Source of the DNA: GWE2-42-39 sp942493345
GTDB taxonomy: Bacteria > Bacteroidota > Bacteroidia > Bacteroidales > Prolixibacteraceae
Length of the DNA stretch: 64,000 nucleotides
NCBI GenBank assembly: GCA_942493345.1
Contig: OW818695.1
Coordinates: forward strand, 806,001-870,000
Reading direction: 5' to 3'
The notes below the pieces were generated by a model. That model saw only the letters and a list, made by a program, of their open reading frames with translations, was not told where the DNA came from and made no database searches. Below are positions 44,317 through 54,542 of this stretch, in pieces (the first letter of the stretch is position 1; every line of letters begins with the position of its first letter). A program made the translations under genes and the position numbers.

Positions 44317-47300
44317 ATGAAAAAAAGTTGTAGTTACTCACTGAAAAGACGTAGGTTCTTTTCAACAAAACTCATTTTAATTATGAGATTGACATTATTT
44401 TTTATCGTTCTTGGGATTTTAAGTTCAAGCGCGAAATCCTATTCTCAGGTATCTAAATTTAACCTGAATTACAAAAAAACATCCATTCGTGAAATTATCA
44501 AAGACTTGCAGGAAGAAAGCAATTTTGACTTTGTTTACAGCAACGACGATTTTGACACTAACAAGGAAGTGGATTTAGTCATTAATAACGGTTCCGTTTA
44601 TGAGATGCTCGACAATCTGTTAAGAGAAACCAGCATGGGCTACAACGTTGTTGATAATGTGATCATTATCGCACCAAAGTCCATGAATAACTTTTCACGG
44701 CTCGGCGACCAGAAACAAACCGTAAAGGGGAAGATAACCAGCCCAACGAAAGAACCAATCCCCGGGGCAACTGTCGTGGTAAAAGGAACCTCGAACGGAA
44801 CTATCACCGATTCCGAAGGAAACTATACACTGACGAATGTACCAGCTAATTCCTCACTAATGTTTTCGTTTGTAGGGATGAAAACACAGGAAATCGCATT
44901 TACCGGACAATCCGCTATAAATGTCACACTGGAAGAAGAAACTGTTGGTATACAAGAAGTTGTTGCAATCGGGTATGGTACACAGGTAAAAAGAGAAATA
45001 ACCGGATCTATCTCGAAAGTTGCGGCTGAAGAGCTGTCAGATCAACCTGTTTTACAATTTGCACAACAATTACAAGGCCGGGTTGCCGGTGTTCAAATTG
45101 CACAGAGTAGTGGTCAGCCCGGTCGTGGTGTAGAATTCCGTATCCGTGGGGCAGCATCTCTTTATAGTGACACACAACCTTTATTTGTTATCGATGGTCT
45201 TCCTATTACCGGAAGCATCAATAATATAAACCCTTCTGAAATCGAATCATTTACTGTACTTAAAGATGCATCTGCAAGTGCTCTTTATGGTTCACGTGCA
45301 GCAAATGGTGTTATCCTGATCACGACCAAACATGCAAAATTGGGTGATTCGAAAATAGAATTCACTAGTAATTATGGAATTCAAGCAATTCCCGAGAATA
45401 AAGTGCCTGATATGATGAGTGCGAGAGAATTTGCAACATTCATGAAATGGCGTTCCGAAGACAATAAAATTGCAGTTGATCCTGCCTATACAGATCCATC
45501 GATATACGGAGAAGGCACAAATTGGTTCAGACTTCTTACTCAACATGCACCGGTACAGAGCTATGACCTAACCGTTCAATCGGCACGTGAAAAATCATCG
45601 TCAACAGTTATTGCCGGGTACCAGGAACAAAAAGGAGTAATCGTCAATACAGGCACCAAACTTTTCTCGTTACGCCTTAATCAGGATTTAAGTTTAAGCA
45701 ACGATAAAATAAAGTTAGGCTTTAACGTTGCAATGAGTTATCGTCAGGATCATAATAACAGGTTGACTACCGACGGTGTTGGAGGTCTATTCGAACGGAT
45801 CTTTGAATCGAGCCCATTAATTGGTCCTTACAATGAAGATGGCACCTATACTAAATCCGTAGCTTCTCCCGGTATGGTTTCATACATTAACCCGCTTGCT
45901 CAGCTTAAATTAAGCAAAGACGACTACCGGACGACACGAATACTGGGTAACGCCTTCTTCAATTACGAGTTTTTACCTGGATTGAGTTTAAAAACCAACC
46001 TGGCCGCTGATAAGGGCGCTGAAACACGTAGCCAATTCACTCCTGCTGCCATAACTACTGCTGCAGCAAGCGGTGTAAGCAGTTCTGCTGATAATTACTC
46101 ATGGACGGCAGAAGCCAATCTTTACTATAACAAAACATTCTATGAAAACCATAACATTGAAGCATTGGTTGGTTACTCAGCTCAACGATTTGAAGGGGAA
46201 AACAATACACTAACCGGAACGGGTTTCCCAAGCGACGATGTACCTTATCTGACCGCAGCAACAAGTATCAGCGCGGGTCAGAGCACAAATCCAAAGTACT
46301 CATTGTTATCGCAAATTGGCCGTTTAAATTATAACTACAAAAGCAAATACTTGTTTTCTGTAGCAGTTCGTCGCGACGGATCTTCAAAGTTTGGATCAAA
46401 CCGGAAATATGGTAATTTCCCATCTGTATCTGGAGGATGGGTAATCAGCGATGAGCCTTTTATGAAAAGATTTAAATTTGTAGATCTTCTGAAATTCCGT
46501 ACCAGCTATGGTGTAACAGGAAATAACAGCTTCCCTGATAATTTTGCTGCTATAGCTAAATTAGGTGAAATGAATTATCATTTAAACGGGGCATTGGTTT
46601 CAGGTCAGGCCATTACAACATTGGGCAACTCGGAACTGGGATGGGAACGGAACAAACAATTTGATATTGGGTTCGACTTGGGAGTACTGAACAACCGCAT
46701 ATCCATCACCTACGATTATTACCACAAAATATCAGATGGTTTAATTCAGGACAGGCAAATTCCAAGGGCTTCTGGTTTTACAACAATCAAATTCAATATC
46801 GGAGAATTTGAATTCTGGGGACATGAAATCAGCGTGAATACAGTTAATTTAACCGGTCAGCTGAAATGGAATACCCATTTAAATGTTTCGATTGACAGGA
46901 ACATGATTAAATCATTGGTAAGCCCTGGGTTTATAAGGAGAAACAATACGGTCACTTCTGACTATTTCCGCAACCAGGAAGGACATCACTTAGGCGAGTT
47001 TTACGGATTTATTTTTGAAGGATTATACAAAGATGCCGACGACCTTGCCAATTCAGCTAAGTATGGTACAAAATCGGATGTTGGTACAGTTAAAGTGAGA
47101 GATATAAGTGGTCCTAATGGAGTACCTGATGGCGTAATTGATGATGTGAACGACCGTACATTTATTGGCGACCCTACTCCTGATTTTCTTTTTGGACTTA
47201 CCAACGAATTCAGTTATAAAAATTTCGACCTGAATATTGCCATGTCTGGTTCGATTGGTGGCGAAATATTAGCCGCCGGCAAATGGGCATATATGACCAA

Positions 47301-47691
47301 TCTGGATGGATCCAGGATGCTTCTTGCCGATGCATTAAATTGCTGGAGATCAGTCGACAATCCCGGATCAGGAATTTATCCAAGTACAAAAATAGGTACT
47401 ACTGCTTTAGGAAGATCTGTCAATTCACAATGGATTGAGAAAGGATCGTATCTGACAGCAAAAAATATTTCTCTTGGATATACCATCAAGCTGAATAATA
47501 ATGATCTTGCAATGAAAAACCTGAGAGTATACGCATCTGTTCAGCAGGCATTCGTTATAACCAATTACTCGGGAATGAATCCTGAAATCAACCTAAGTGG
47601 CTTGGATGCCACAAAAGGAATTGGCGTAGATGAAAATGCATATCCTGTTCCAAGAACGTTTTCAATTGGATTTACTGCAACATTTAAATAA
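44317..47691 (+). CDS. SusC/RagA-type TonB-dependent outer-membrane transporter, module 2
   Basis: A 1,124-residue outer-membrane protein: signal sequence (about 17-44), STN domain (about 46-120), carboxypeptidase-regulatory-like domain (about 135-210, VKGKITSPTKEPIPGATVVV), plug (IQEVVAIGYGTQVKREITGSIS; LKDASASALYGSRAANGVIL) and a barrel ending in SIGFTATFK. The STN domain links it to the FecR/ECF pair upstream. It is the transporter of the rhamnosidase/sulfatase locus, so its cargo is probably sulfated, rhamnose-containing oligosaccharides. Confidence 0.95.
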   Translation: MKKSCSYSLKRRRFFSTKLILIMRLTLFFIVLGILSSSAKSYSQVSKFNLNYKKTSIREIIKDLQEESNFDFVYSNDDFDTNKEVDLVINNGSVYEMLDNLLRETSMGYNVVDNVIIIAPKSMNNFSRLGDQKQTVKGKITSPTKEPIPGATVVVKGTSNGTITDSEGNYTLTNVPANSSLMFSFVGMKTQEIAFTGQSAINVTLEEETVGIQEVVAIGYGTQVKREITGSISKVAAEELSDQPVLQFAQQLQGRVAGVQIAQSSGQPGRGVEFRIRGAASLYSDTQPLFVIDGLPITGSINNINPSEIESFTVLKDASASALYGSRAANGVILITTKHAKLGDSKIEFTSNYGIQAIPENKVPDMMSAREFATFMKWRSEDNKIAVDPAYTDPSIYGEGTNWFRLLTQHAPVQSYDLTVQSAREKSSSTVIAGYQEQKGVIVNTGTKLFSLRLNQDLSLSNDKIKLGFNVAMSYRQDHNNRLTTDGVGGLFERIFESSPLIGPYNEDGTYTKSVASPGMVSYINPLAQLKLSKDDYRTTRILGNAFFNYEFLPGLSLKTNLAADKGAETRSQFTPAAITTAAASGVSSSADNYSWTAEANLYYNKTFYENHNIEALVGYSAQRFEGENNTLTGTGFPSDDVPYLTAATSISAGQSTNPKYSLLSQIGRLNYNYKSKYLFSVAVRRDGSSKFGSNRKYGNFPSVSGGWVISDEPFMKRFKFVDLLKFRTSYGVTGNNSFPDNFAAIAKLGEMNYHLNGALVSGQAITTLGNSELGWERNKQFDIGFDLGVLNNRISITYDYYHKISDGLIQDRQIPRASGFTTIKFNIGEFEFWGHEISVNTVNLTGQLKWNTHLNVSIDRNMIKSLVSPGFIRRNNTVTSDYFRNQEGHHLGEFYGFIFEGLYKDADDLANSAKYGTKSDVGTVKVRDISGPNGVPDGVIDDVNDRTFIGDPTPDFLFGLTNEFSYKNFDLNIAMSGSIGGEILAAGKWAYMTNLDGSRMLLADALNCWRSVDNPGSGIYPSTKIGTTALGRSVNSQWIEKGSYLTAKNISLGYTIKLNNNDLAMKNLRVYASVQQAFVITNYSGMNPEINLSGLDATKGIGVDENAYPVPRTFSIGFTATFK

Positions 47692-47712
47692 TATCATTTG
47701 AAAAAAACTGTT

Positions 47713-49260
47713 ATGAAAAAGATATATATCATAATTGCACTTCTTGCATTCACAGCACTTTCATGTAAAGAAAGCTTTATTGACCTGACTCCTACAGACT
47801 CCTATTCGGCATCATCATTTTATAAAAACGAGACACAATTCCGTCAGGCTCTTAATGCCGCTTATGTCCCTTTGAGAGACTTATTGGTTAATGATTTTTA
47901 TACGGCCGAAATGCGGACTGACAATTCCAAATACGAGCCATATCCAACCAATCGTGGTACTGCAACGGTTTACAGAGAAAATATTTCTGATTTTACCGAT
48001 ACTCCTGTTAATTCATACACAAATGCGGTATACTTTCATTGCTATTCATGTATTTCAAAAACGAATGTCGTTATTGAACGATTAGCTAAAGCTGAGAATA
48101 TTACTGCAGCTGCGAAAGCGGATATTGATGGCCAGGCAAAATTCCTTCGGGCATGGAATTATTTTAAACTGGTACGCTATTTTGGCGGAGTTCCTTTGTT
48201 TTTAAAAGAGGTAACCAAAGCTGATGATGCATTTTTACCACGATCAACTGCTGAAGAGATATATGCTCAAATTATTTCTGATGCTACCGATGCAATTAAC
48301 GAATTGGCAAAGCCTGCAAAATTTCCTCAAAGTGGCCAGGCAACCAAAGGCTCAGCTACCATGCTGCTTGCCGAAGTGTACATGACCCAAAAGAAATATG
48401 CCGAAGCTGAAACATTGCTTTTAACACTTCCTGCAATGGGTTATGGGTTAAATACAAACTATGCCGATGCATTTTTAACCACGAACAAGAATAGCAAAGA
48501 GTCGTTGTTTGAGGTACAATACATGGAAGGAACAGCAGTAGGTACCGCACCAAGTACTTTTATTTATTTGTTTATGGTAAGGACGAATTCATCTGCATTA
48601 ATTACAGGGACTGCAACCAATACAGGTGGCGGTGGATGGAATATACCAACACAAGATATGATTGATGCTTATGAGCCCAATGATAAACGAAAAGATGTAT
48701 CTATTGGAATTGCAGAAGGCGTTTATAATGCAAGTTGGTTAATGGTGATTTCGGCTAATAAAAGCGTTATCAACTATACTCCGGCAGCTGGCAAAACAGG
48801 TGTTCCTTACGTTAAAAAATATTTACACCTTCCTCACGTAGCAGTTAATAATAGTAATGATAACTGGCCTATCTATCGTTATGCTGATGCACTTTTATTA
48901 CTGGCAGAAGCCCAAAACGAACAAGGAAAATCTGCTGCTGCTTTAGTTAATTTAAATTTGGTACGGGTTAGGGCTGGATTAACAGCAAGTACGCAAACCG
49001 ACCAGGCGCTTTTGCGGGATATTATCGCACACGAAAGAAGAGTGGAACTTGCCTTTGAAAATCACCGCTGGCACGACTTGGTACGTACAGGAAAAGCGGT
49101 AAGTGTTATGAATGCATTTGGTGCTAAGCTGAAACTAACAGACAGTTACTACCTCCCATTAGATGCATATAATGTAACCAATGACAAGTTATTGTATCCA
49201 ATACCACAATCAGAAAGAGAACTGAATCCGGCTTTAACTCAGAACCCGGGATATTATTAG
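47713..49260 (+). CDS. SusD/RagB-type lipoprotein, module 2
   Basis: A 515-residue lipoprotein (lipobox ...FTALSC, then KESFIDLTPTDSYSASSFYKNE, the canonical SusD start). TPR-like helices (ADIDGQAKFLRAWNYFKLVRYFGGVPLFL) and a C-terminal DLVRTGKAVSVM/YPIPQSERELNPALTQNPGY are classical RagB/SusD. The ATG at 47713 is used rather than a TTG at 47698. It ends the operon; a strong terminator follows. Confidence 0.95.
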   Translation: MKKIYIIIALLAFTALSCKESFIDLTPTDSYSASSFYKNETQFRQALNAAYVPLRDLLVNDFYTAEMRTDNSKYEPYPTNRGTATVYRENISDFTDTPVNSYTNAVYFHCYSCISKTNVVIERLAKAENITAAAKADIDGQAKFLRAWNYFKLVRYFGGVPLFLKEVTKADDAFLPRSTAEEIYAQIISDATDAINELAKPAKFPQSGQATKGSATMLLAEVYMTQKKYAEAETLLLTLPAMGYGLNTNYADAFLTTNKNSKESLFEVQYMEGTAVGTAPSTFIYLFMVRTNSSALITGTATNTGGGGWNIPTQDMIDAYEPNDKRKDVSIGIAEGVYNASWLMVISANKSVINYTPAAGKTGVPYVKKYLHLPHVAVNNSNDNWPIYRYADALLLLAEAQNEQGKSAAALVNLNLVRVRAGLTASTQTDQALLRDIIAHERRVELAFENHRWHDLVRTGKAVSVMNAFGAKLKLTDSYYLPLDAYNVTNDKLLYPIPQSERELNPALTQNPGYY

Positions 49261-49269
49261 TAGATATTA

Positions 49270-49311
49270 AAAATACATGCAAGAAGAATTATCTTCTTGC
49301 ATGTATTTTTT
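49270..49311 (+). terminator. Strong terminator after susD 2
   Basis: AAAATACATGCAAGAAGA (49270-49287) and TCTTCTTGCATGTATTTT (49292-49309) are perfectly complementary around ATTA, followed by further T residues. It should end the susCD transcript, so the downstream enzyme genes need their own promoter. Confidence 0.92.
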
Positions 49312-49664
49312 CTTAATAAACGTGTCAATTAAACCCAACTAAAACAATAAGCTATCCCTTTACCAGTAAATGAGGGATTCCAAAATCGGCTTTTAATTAC
49401 GCTGCAAGCAGCAGGAAACTACCCAAGAAAAGATTAAATATTTAAGAGGCCGCTTAATATTTTTTTTATTTGATTCCATCAGCGATTTTATATAGGTAGA
49501 AAATAGATTAGTATATTCATTTTCGTCCCCGATGGGGACAAAATAGTTTACGAAATATTCGGATTCTACCCACATTTGATACCCACAGCACAGTTCTATG
49601 ATTGAAAAATGATCAAATAAGAACGAAATATAAATCCAACCAGGTTCTATGTAAAAGCATAAAA
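49312..49664. other. Intergenic region before the enzyme genes
   Basis: About 350 bases without a supported gene. An 18-base-spaced TTTG (49575-49578) and TATGATTG (49597-49604) is a weak promoter candidate for the sulfatase. A small perfect palindrome GTCCCCGATGGGGAC lies near 49528. A minus-strand open frame across the region looks spurious. Confidence 0.35.
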
Positions 49665-51116
49665 ATGAATAACCTGTTAAGCCAAACAAGTAGTGTAATA
49701 GATGGATGTATAAAAAGTCTTTTGACAAAGATTATCATCCTGGCATGTTCAATGAATGCACTTCCAGTATTGATTAACGGATGCTATGCGCAAAATACAT
49801 CGCCCAACATCATTGTAATTATCAGCGACGATGCCGGGTATAACGACTTCGGATGTTATGGAAGTAAGGTTATGAAAACACCGAACATCGATAAGTTGGC
49901 AGCAAGCGGAATCCGCTTTACCAATGGCTATGTAAGCGGGTCGGTATGCGGTCCGTCGAGGGCTGGCCTGATTACGGGCAGATACCAGCAACGATCTGGA
50001 TTCGAAGTAAATAATGTTCCAACTGCAATGGACTCAACCGTTGGTCTGAATGGAGATGAGATGGGGCTGCCATTAGAAGAGATCACCATGCCCGATTACA
50101 TGAAAATGGCTGGATACAAAAGTATAGCTATCGGTAAATGGCATCTGGGCATAGCAGACAGGTACCACCCTCTAAAGCGCGGGTTCGATGAGTTTTATGG
50201 CTTCCTTGGGGGAAGCAGGAACTATTTCCCGAATCAAAATAATGATAACAGTAAAGAAAACTCGATTCAAAAAAATCATATAAAACAGTCTGATTTCAGC
50301 TATACAACCGATGCGTTTACTGCTGCCGCCATTGATTTCATAAATCGGCAGAATAGAAATAAATTTTTTGTATATCTGGCATACAATGCTGTTCACACAC
50401 CTCTTCAGGCCAAAGAAGAAGATTTAGCAAATTACTCCTCGTTAGGCGATATTAAACATCAAACATTGGCCGCGATGACACAATCGCTTGACCAAAACAT
50501 AGGCAAATTACTTCAGTTTTTGGAAAAGGAAAAACTTCGCGAAAACACCCTGATATTTTTCATCAATGATAACGGTGGTGCCGCCCATGTAATGCCTGCA
50601 AATAATCATCCGCTTTCTGGTTGCAAAGGCACACATTACGAAGGAGGAATCAGGGTGCCATTTTTGATATCCTGGTCGGGGTTTTTACCTGCAAACAAGG
50701 AATACCATTTCCCGGTTATTTCATTCGATATATTAGCGACCATGATGGGCGCAGCAAATGTACAGCCTAATTCAGAAAAGCCACTTGATGGTGTAAACCT
50801 GTTGCCTTATCTCACCGGCGAAAATACAGGCAGACCTCACCAAACTCTTTTTTGGCGCGAAGAAGTAATTGCCGCTGTACGAGATGGCGATTGGAAATTA
50901 TTGCGATTTCCCGACAAACCGGCCCAACTTTATAATCTGGCAAATGATGTAAGCGAATCAGATGATCTGGCGTTGAAAGAACCGGAAATTTTAAAATCGC
51001 TTTATTCTAAACTCTGGACTTGGGAACAGGAAATGCCCCGTCCACTATGGTTTTTACAAACAAAATACGACAAACAAGTGATTGATCTGGGAGAACGCTT
51101 TCATAAAAAAAACTAA
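49665..51116 (+). CDS. Sulfatase (type I, formylglycine-dependent)
   Basis: A 483-residue exported sulfatase. The ATG at 49665 precedes a hydrophobic export segment (SLLTKIIILACSMNALPVLINGC); a TTG further upstream is less likely. Metal-binding DD lies in IVIISDDAGYNDFGCYG, the formylglycine cysteine is C95 in VCGPSRAGL, IGKWHLG is the conserved lysine/histidine motif, and NDNGG holds later metal ligands. It hydrolyses sulfate esters from a glycan in the periplasm or at the surface and needs an anaerobic-type or FGE maturase encoded elsewhere. It lies 29 bases upstream of a GH106 gene. Confidence 0.93.
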   Translation: MNNLLSQTSSVIDGCIKSLLTKIIILACSMNALPVLINGCYAQNTSPNIIVIISDDAGYNDFGCYGSKVMKTPNIDKLAASGIRFTNGYVSGSVCGPSRAGLITGRYQQRSGFEVNNVPTAMDSTVGLNGDEMGLPLEEITMPDYMKMAGYKSIAIGKWHLGIADRYHPLKRGFDEFYGFLGGSRNYFPNQNNDNSKENSIQKNHIKQSDFSYTTDAFTAAAIDFINRQNRNKFFVYLAYNAVHTPLQAKEEDLANYSSLGDIKHQTLAAMTQSLDQNIGKLLQFLEKEKLRENTLIFFINDNGGAAHVMPANNHPLSGCKGTHYEGGIRVPFLISWSGFLPANKEYHFPVISFDILATMMGAANVQPNSEKPLDGVNLLPYLTGENTGRPHQTLFWREEVIAAVRDGDWKLLRFPDKPAQLYNLANDVSESDDLALKEPEILKSLYSKLWTWEQEMPRPLWFLQTKYDKQVIDLGERFHKKN

Positions 51117-51145
51117 ATCATTACCCAAATAAACCTTATTCAAAA

Positions 51146-54100
51146 ATGCGAAATATGAAAAATACGTTTACCAAAATTACAGGCGGATTATTCCTTATTC
51201 TATTAAGCATTACAAATCTGGCCCAAACGAGTGTAGATCTCGAACAGCGTTTCTTAAATCCATCTGACGAGGCTAAACCTTGGGTTTATTGGTTCTGGAT
51301 GGATGGCAATGTCACCAAAGAAGGGATCACTGCCGACCTTGAGGCAATGCACCAGATTGGCATAGGTGGAACTTTGATTATGGGAGTTGGTCTTGCTACG
51401 CCTCCTGGTAATGTAGACTTTAACTCTCCCCAATGGAAAGATATGATTTCTCATGTGACGAAGGAATCCAACCGATTAGGAATGAAAATGATACTGCACC
51501 AGTGCGATGGTTGGGCTACAGCGGGAGGTCCCTGGATGACACCGGCACAGGGAATAAAAGAAATTGTATGGACCACAAAAGAAGTTGAAGGTCCATTCAA
51601 TGATCAAATTAAATTGGAGCAACCCAAAACAACCCTTGGTTTTTATGAAGATGTGGCAGTAGTGGCAGTGCCCGCAAAGGGAAAACCGGTAATAAAGCCT
51701 GTAAAGGCATTAATCGATAATAAAAATGCTCCTGCTTTGATTGACGAAAAGCCCGCAATCGGAGTAGAAGTAGGTAAAATATTAGAGATGCAATTGGAAA
51801 GTCCCCAAACGATTCGCACCATCGTATTTCATCTCCCAAAATTCAACTATCGTTTAGGGCGTAAAATGCCCGTCATCATCGAAGCATCGGAAGATGGCAA
51901 ATATTTTAAAAAGGTTGCCAATATCGATTTGCATCTTGATTTAGGTCCCGATATCAACAAAACAGTAAGTGCATCCTTCTCTGCAACTTTAGCGAAGTAT
52001 ATCAGAATAAATACAGAGAGTATAAATAAGACAGAGATAGGGGAAATCGAGCTGCGTACAGAGCCGATGGTCGACTTATGGGAAGTGAAAGCCGGATTTG
52101 CGCGTCAGCGGGAGCACGGAGGAGAAACCCCCTGGATGAATGCTGCCCCATATCCAACAGAAAAAATTGCTGCTGAATTAGTAACAAGTAAAAATTCGGT
52201 TATTAACATTAGCGATAAGTTAGGAAAAGATGGTGTCCTAAGTTGGACAGCGCCTGTAGGTAAATGGAAGATTATACGAATAGGAATGACTGCCACGGGC
52301 AAGAACGTTGCTCCTCGCACCAATGCCGGCGAGGGTTTGGAAGCAGATAAGATGAGCGGAGATGCAATACGGTTCCATTTCGACTCCTTTGCTAAGAAAC
52401 TGATTACAGAGCATAACAAGGATGGTGAAAAACCAATTTATTCGGTACATGTCGATAGCTGGGAATCAGGACACCACACATGGAGTACCTATTTCCGCCA
52501 AGAGTTCGAAAAGCGATGTGGCTATTCCATGATCCCATACCTTCCCGTGTTTGCCACCGGCATGATCGTGGGCAGCGCAGAAGAGTCGGAGCGTTTTCTC
52601 TGGGATGTGCGTCGCACCATGGCCGATCTCATCAGGGATAATTTTTATAAGGTGATGCGCGATAAATGCCACGAAAATGGAGTGCTATTCCAAAGCGAGG
52701 CAGCAGGCAGACAAATGTTTATGTATGACCCAATCAACTACAATTCGATGACAGACATTTCTGTTGGCGAATTTTGGATGCCAGATGACGTACGCGTGGA
52801 TTGCCGTGTGGCAGCTTCCATCTCACACATCTATAACCGCCCCATAGCAGCTGCAGAGTCATTCACTGCCGGCGATGGAAGTTTACGTACTGGTCCATTT
52901 GAATTCAAGGCTCTTGGCGACAAGGCTTTTTGCACAGGTATTAACCGGTTTATCATTCACCGTTACTGTATGCAACCCTGGATGAATGTAGAGCCGGGAA
53001 TGTCATTCGGACCATATGGAATTAATTTTGAACGCACAAACACGTGGTGGAAAAATGGAGGTAAAGCATGGTGTGAATACATCACCCGTTGTGCCTCACT
53101 TTTGCAAGCAGGAAAATTCGTGGGCGATGTCATCTATTACATTGGCGATGATGCCCCTAACTACCTAGGACATAGAAACGATATATGGAACCCAATACCC
53201 GCAGGCTACGATTACGATGGGTGCAACCTCGAAATCCTAAAGCAACTTCAGGTGGCTGACAATGGAGATTTGGTATTGCCTCATGGCATGCGATATAAAG
53301 TATTGTTGCTTCCCAACAGAGAACATGCCACCCTTGCCTCTATTCAGGAAATAGAACGATTGGTAAAGGCCGGGGCTACCGCTATCGGAAAAAAACCGCT
53401 TAGGGTCCCCACACTCACAGACTACCCTAAGAGCGACGCAACATTAAAACTAGTTACTGATAAACTGTGGGGAAAAATAGATGGGAAAATGGTAACCGAG
53501 AATAACTATGGCAAGGGTAAAATGATATACGGTGAATCGATCGGACACGTTTTAAATAAGATGTTGCCCGCCGATTTTGATTATACTGTTTCGAAAGACA
53601 ACGTTGCAATAAACTACATTCACCGCCAAACCAACGATACCGATTTCTACTTTGTGGCAAATGCAGACAAAGGCAATGCAGTAGATGTGGTAGCACGGTT
53701 TCGGGTTACAGGAAAGGCTCCAGAGCTATGGGATGCATCCACGGGAAAAATTACACTGCCTTCTACCTACCGCATCGTGAATGGGGTTACAGAGGTACCC
53801 ATTCATTTTGACCCTGCGGGATCTACATTTGTGGTATTCCGTAAAGAAGGAAATATGAATAGTTCATGGAATGGTAAGCTCATAGCTCCAAATCCGGCAA
53901 AGCCATTACTCGAAATAGCCGGGCCATGGATAATTAGCTTCCCCTCAGGAAAACAAGCCCCCGAGAGTATCAAAATGGATAAGCTCATTTCGTGGACAGA
54001 TTACGCTAATGATGGAGTAAAATATTTCTCAGGCACCGCCACTTACACGAGTACCTTTGAGTGGAAAGATAAAGGATCCAAAGCAGAGCGAATCGGCCTC

Positions 54101-54481
54101 GATTTAGGCAAGGTAAAAAATGTGGCAGAACTCAAACTAAATGGCAAATCCCTCGGCACATTATGGAAGCCTCCTTTCTCCATTGACGTTACGGATGCAT
54201 TAGTTCAAGGTAAAAACGAGTTGGAAATAAAAATTACGAACTTCTGGCCCAACCGTCTTATTGGTGATGAAAAGCTGCATCCTGATAAAACGTATACATA
54301 CAATAAAGGAAGGGGAACTTCTGGTGAAGGCACTGTTAAAACGATACCCGACTGGGTGAAGAATGGGGGGAAAAGTCCGGTGGGTCGCACTACCTTTATT
54401 CTCTATAAATTTTATGATGGCACAGAGAAACTGCTGGAATCCGGCTTGCTTGGTCCGGTACAATTAACAAGAATGGAATAA
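51146..54481 (+). CDS. GH106-family alpha-L-rhamnosidase, copy 1
   Basis: A 1,111-residue exported protein (signal peptide about 1-26, ...ITNLAQ). The family start motif PWVYWFWMDGNVTKEGITADLEAM, GWATAGGPWMTP and HVDSWESG (H435 onward) mark GH106, and a C-terminal beta-sandwich (LDLGKVKNVAELKLNGKSLGTLWKPPF) is a sugar-binding-like module. GH106 enzymes remove terminal alpha-L-rhamnose with inversion. A sulfatase gene upstream and a sulfatase remnant downstream suggest that rhamnose is released after desulfation. Confidence 0.92.
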   Translation: MRNMKNTFTKITGGLFLILLSITNLAQTSVDLEQRFLNPSDEAKPWVYWFWMDGNVTKEGITADLEAMHQIGIGGTLIMGVGLATPPGNVDFNSPQWKDMISHVTKESNRLGMKMILHQCDGWATAGGPWMTPAQGIKEIVWTTKEVEGPFNDQIKLEQPKTTLGFYEDVAVVAVPAKGKPVIKPVKALIDNKNAPALIDEKPAIGVEVGKILEMQLESPQTIRTIVFHLPKFNYRLGRKMPVIIEASEDGKYFKKVANIDLHLDLGPDINKTVSASFSATLAKYIRINTESINKTEIGEIELRTEPMVDLWEVKAGFARQREHGGETPWMNAAPYPTEKIAAELVTSKNSVINISDKLGKDGVLSWTAPVGKWKIIRIGMTATGKNVAPRTNAGEGLEADKMSGDAIRFHFDSFAKKLITEHNKDGEKPIYSVHVDSWESGHHTWSTYFRQEFEKRCGYSMIPYLPVFATGMIVGSAEESERFLWDVRRTMADLIRDNFYKVMRDKCHENGVLFQSEAAGRQMFMYDPINYNSMTDISVGEFWMPDDVRVDCRVAASISHIYNRPIAAAESFTAGDGSLRTGPFEFKALGDKAFCTGINRFIIHRYCMQPWMNVEPGMSFGPYGINFERTNTWWKNGGKAWCEYITRCASLLQAGKFVGDVIYYIGDDAPNYLGHRNDIWNPIPAGYDYDGCNLEILKQLQVADNGDLVLPHGMRYKVLLLPNREHATLASIQEIERLVKAGATAIGKKPLRVPTLTDYPKSDATLKLVTDKLWGKIDGKMVTENNYGKGKMIYGESIGHVLNKMLPADFDYTVSKDNVAINYIHRQTNDTDFYFVANADKGNAVDVVARFRVTGKAPELWDASTGKITLPSTYRIVNGVTEVPIHFDPAGSTFVVFRKEGNMNSSWNGKLIAPNPAKPLLEIAGPWIISFPSGKQAPESIKMDKLISWTDYANDGVKYFSGTATYTSTFEWKDKGSKAERIGLDLGKVKNVAELKLNGKSLGTLWKPPFSIDVTDALVQGKNELEIKITNFWPNRLIGDEKLHPDKTYTYNKGRGTSGEGTVKTIPDWVKNGGKSPVGRTTFILYKFYDGTEKLLESGLLGPVQLTRME

Positions 54482-54542
54482 ATGTTTCACGTAGAACACA
54501 ATTACTTGGATATAAGTAGATAATTACTATCATGATTCCCAA

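Noticed and set aside
49393..49728. 111-codon minus-strand frame in the gap after susD 2
   Set aside because: It overlaps the sulfatase start and an AT-rich gap and has an aromatic-rich random-like composition; no homology recognised.
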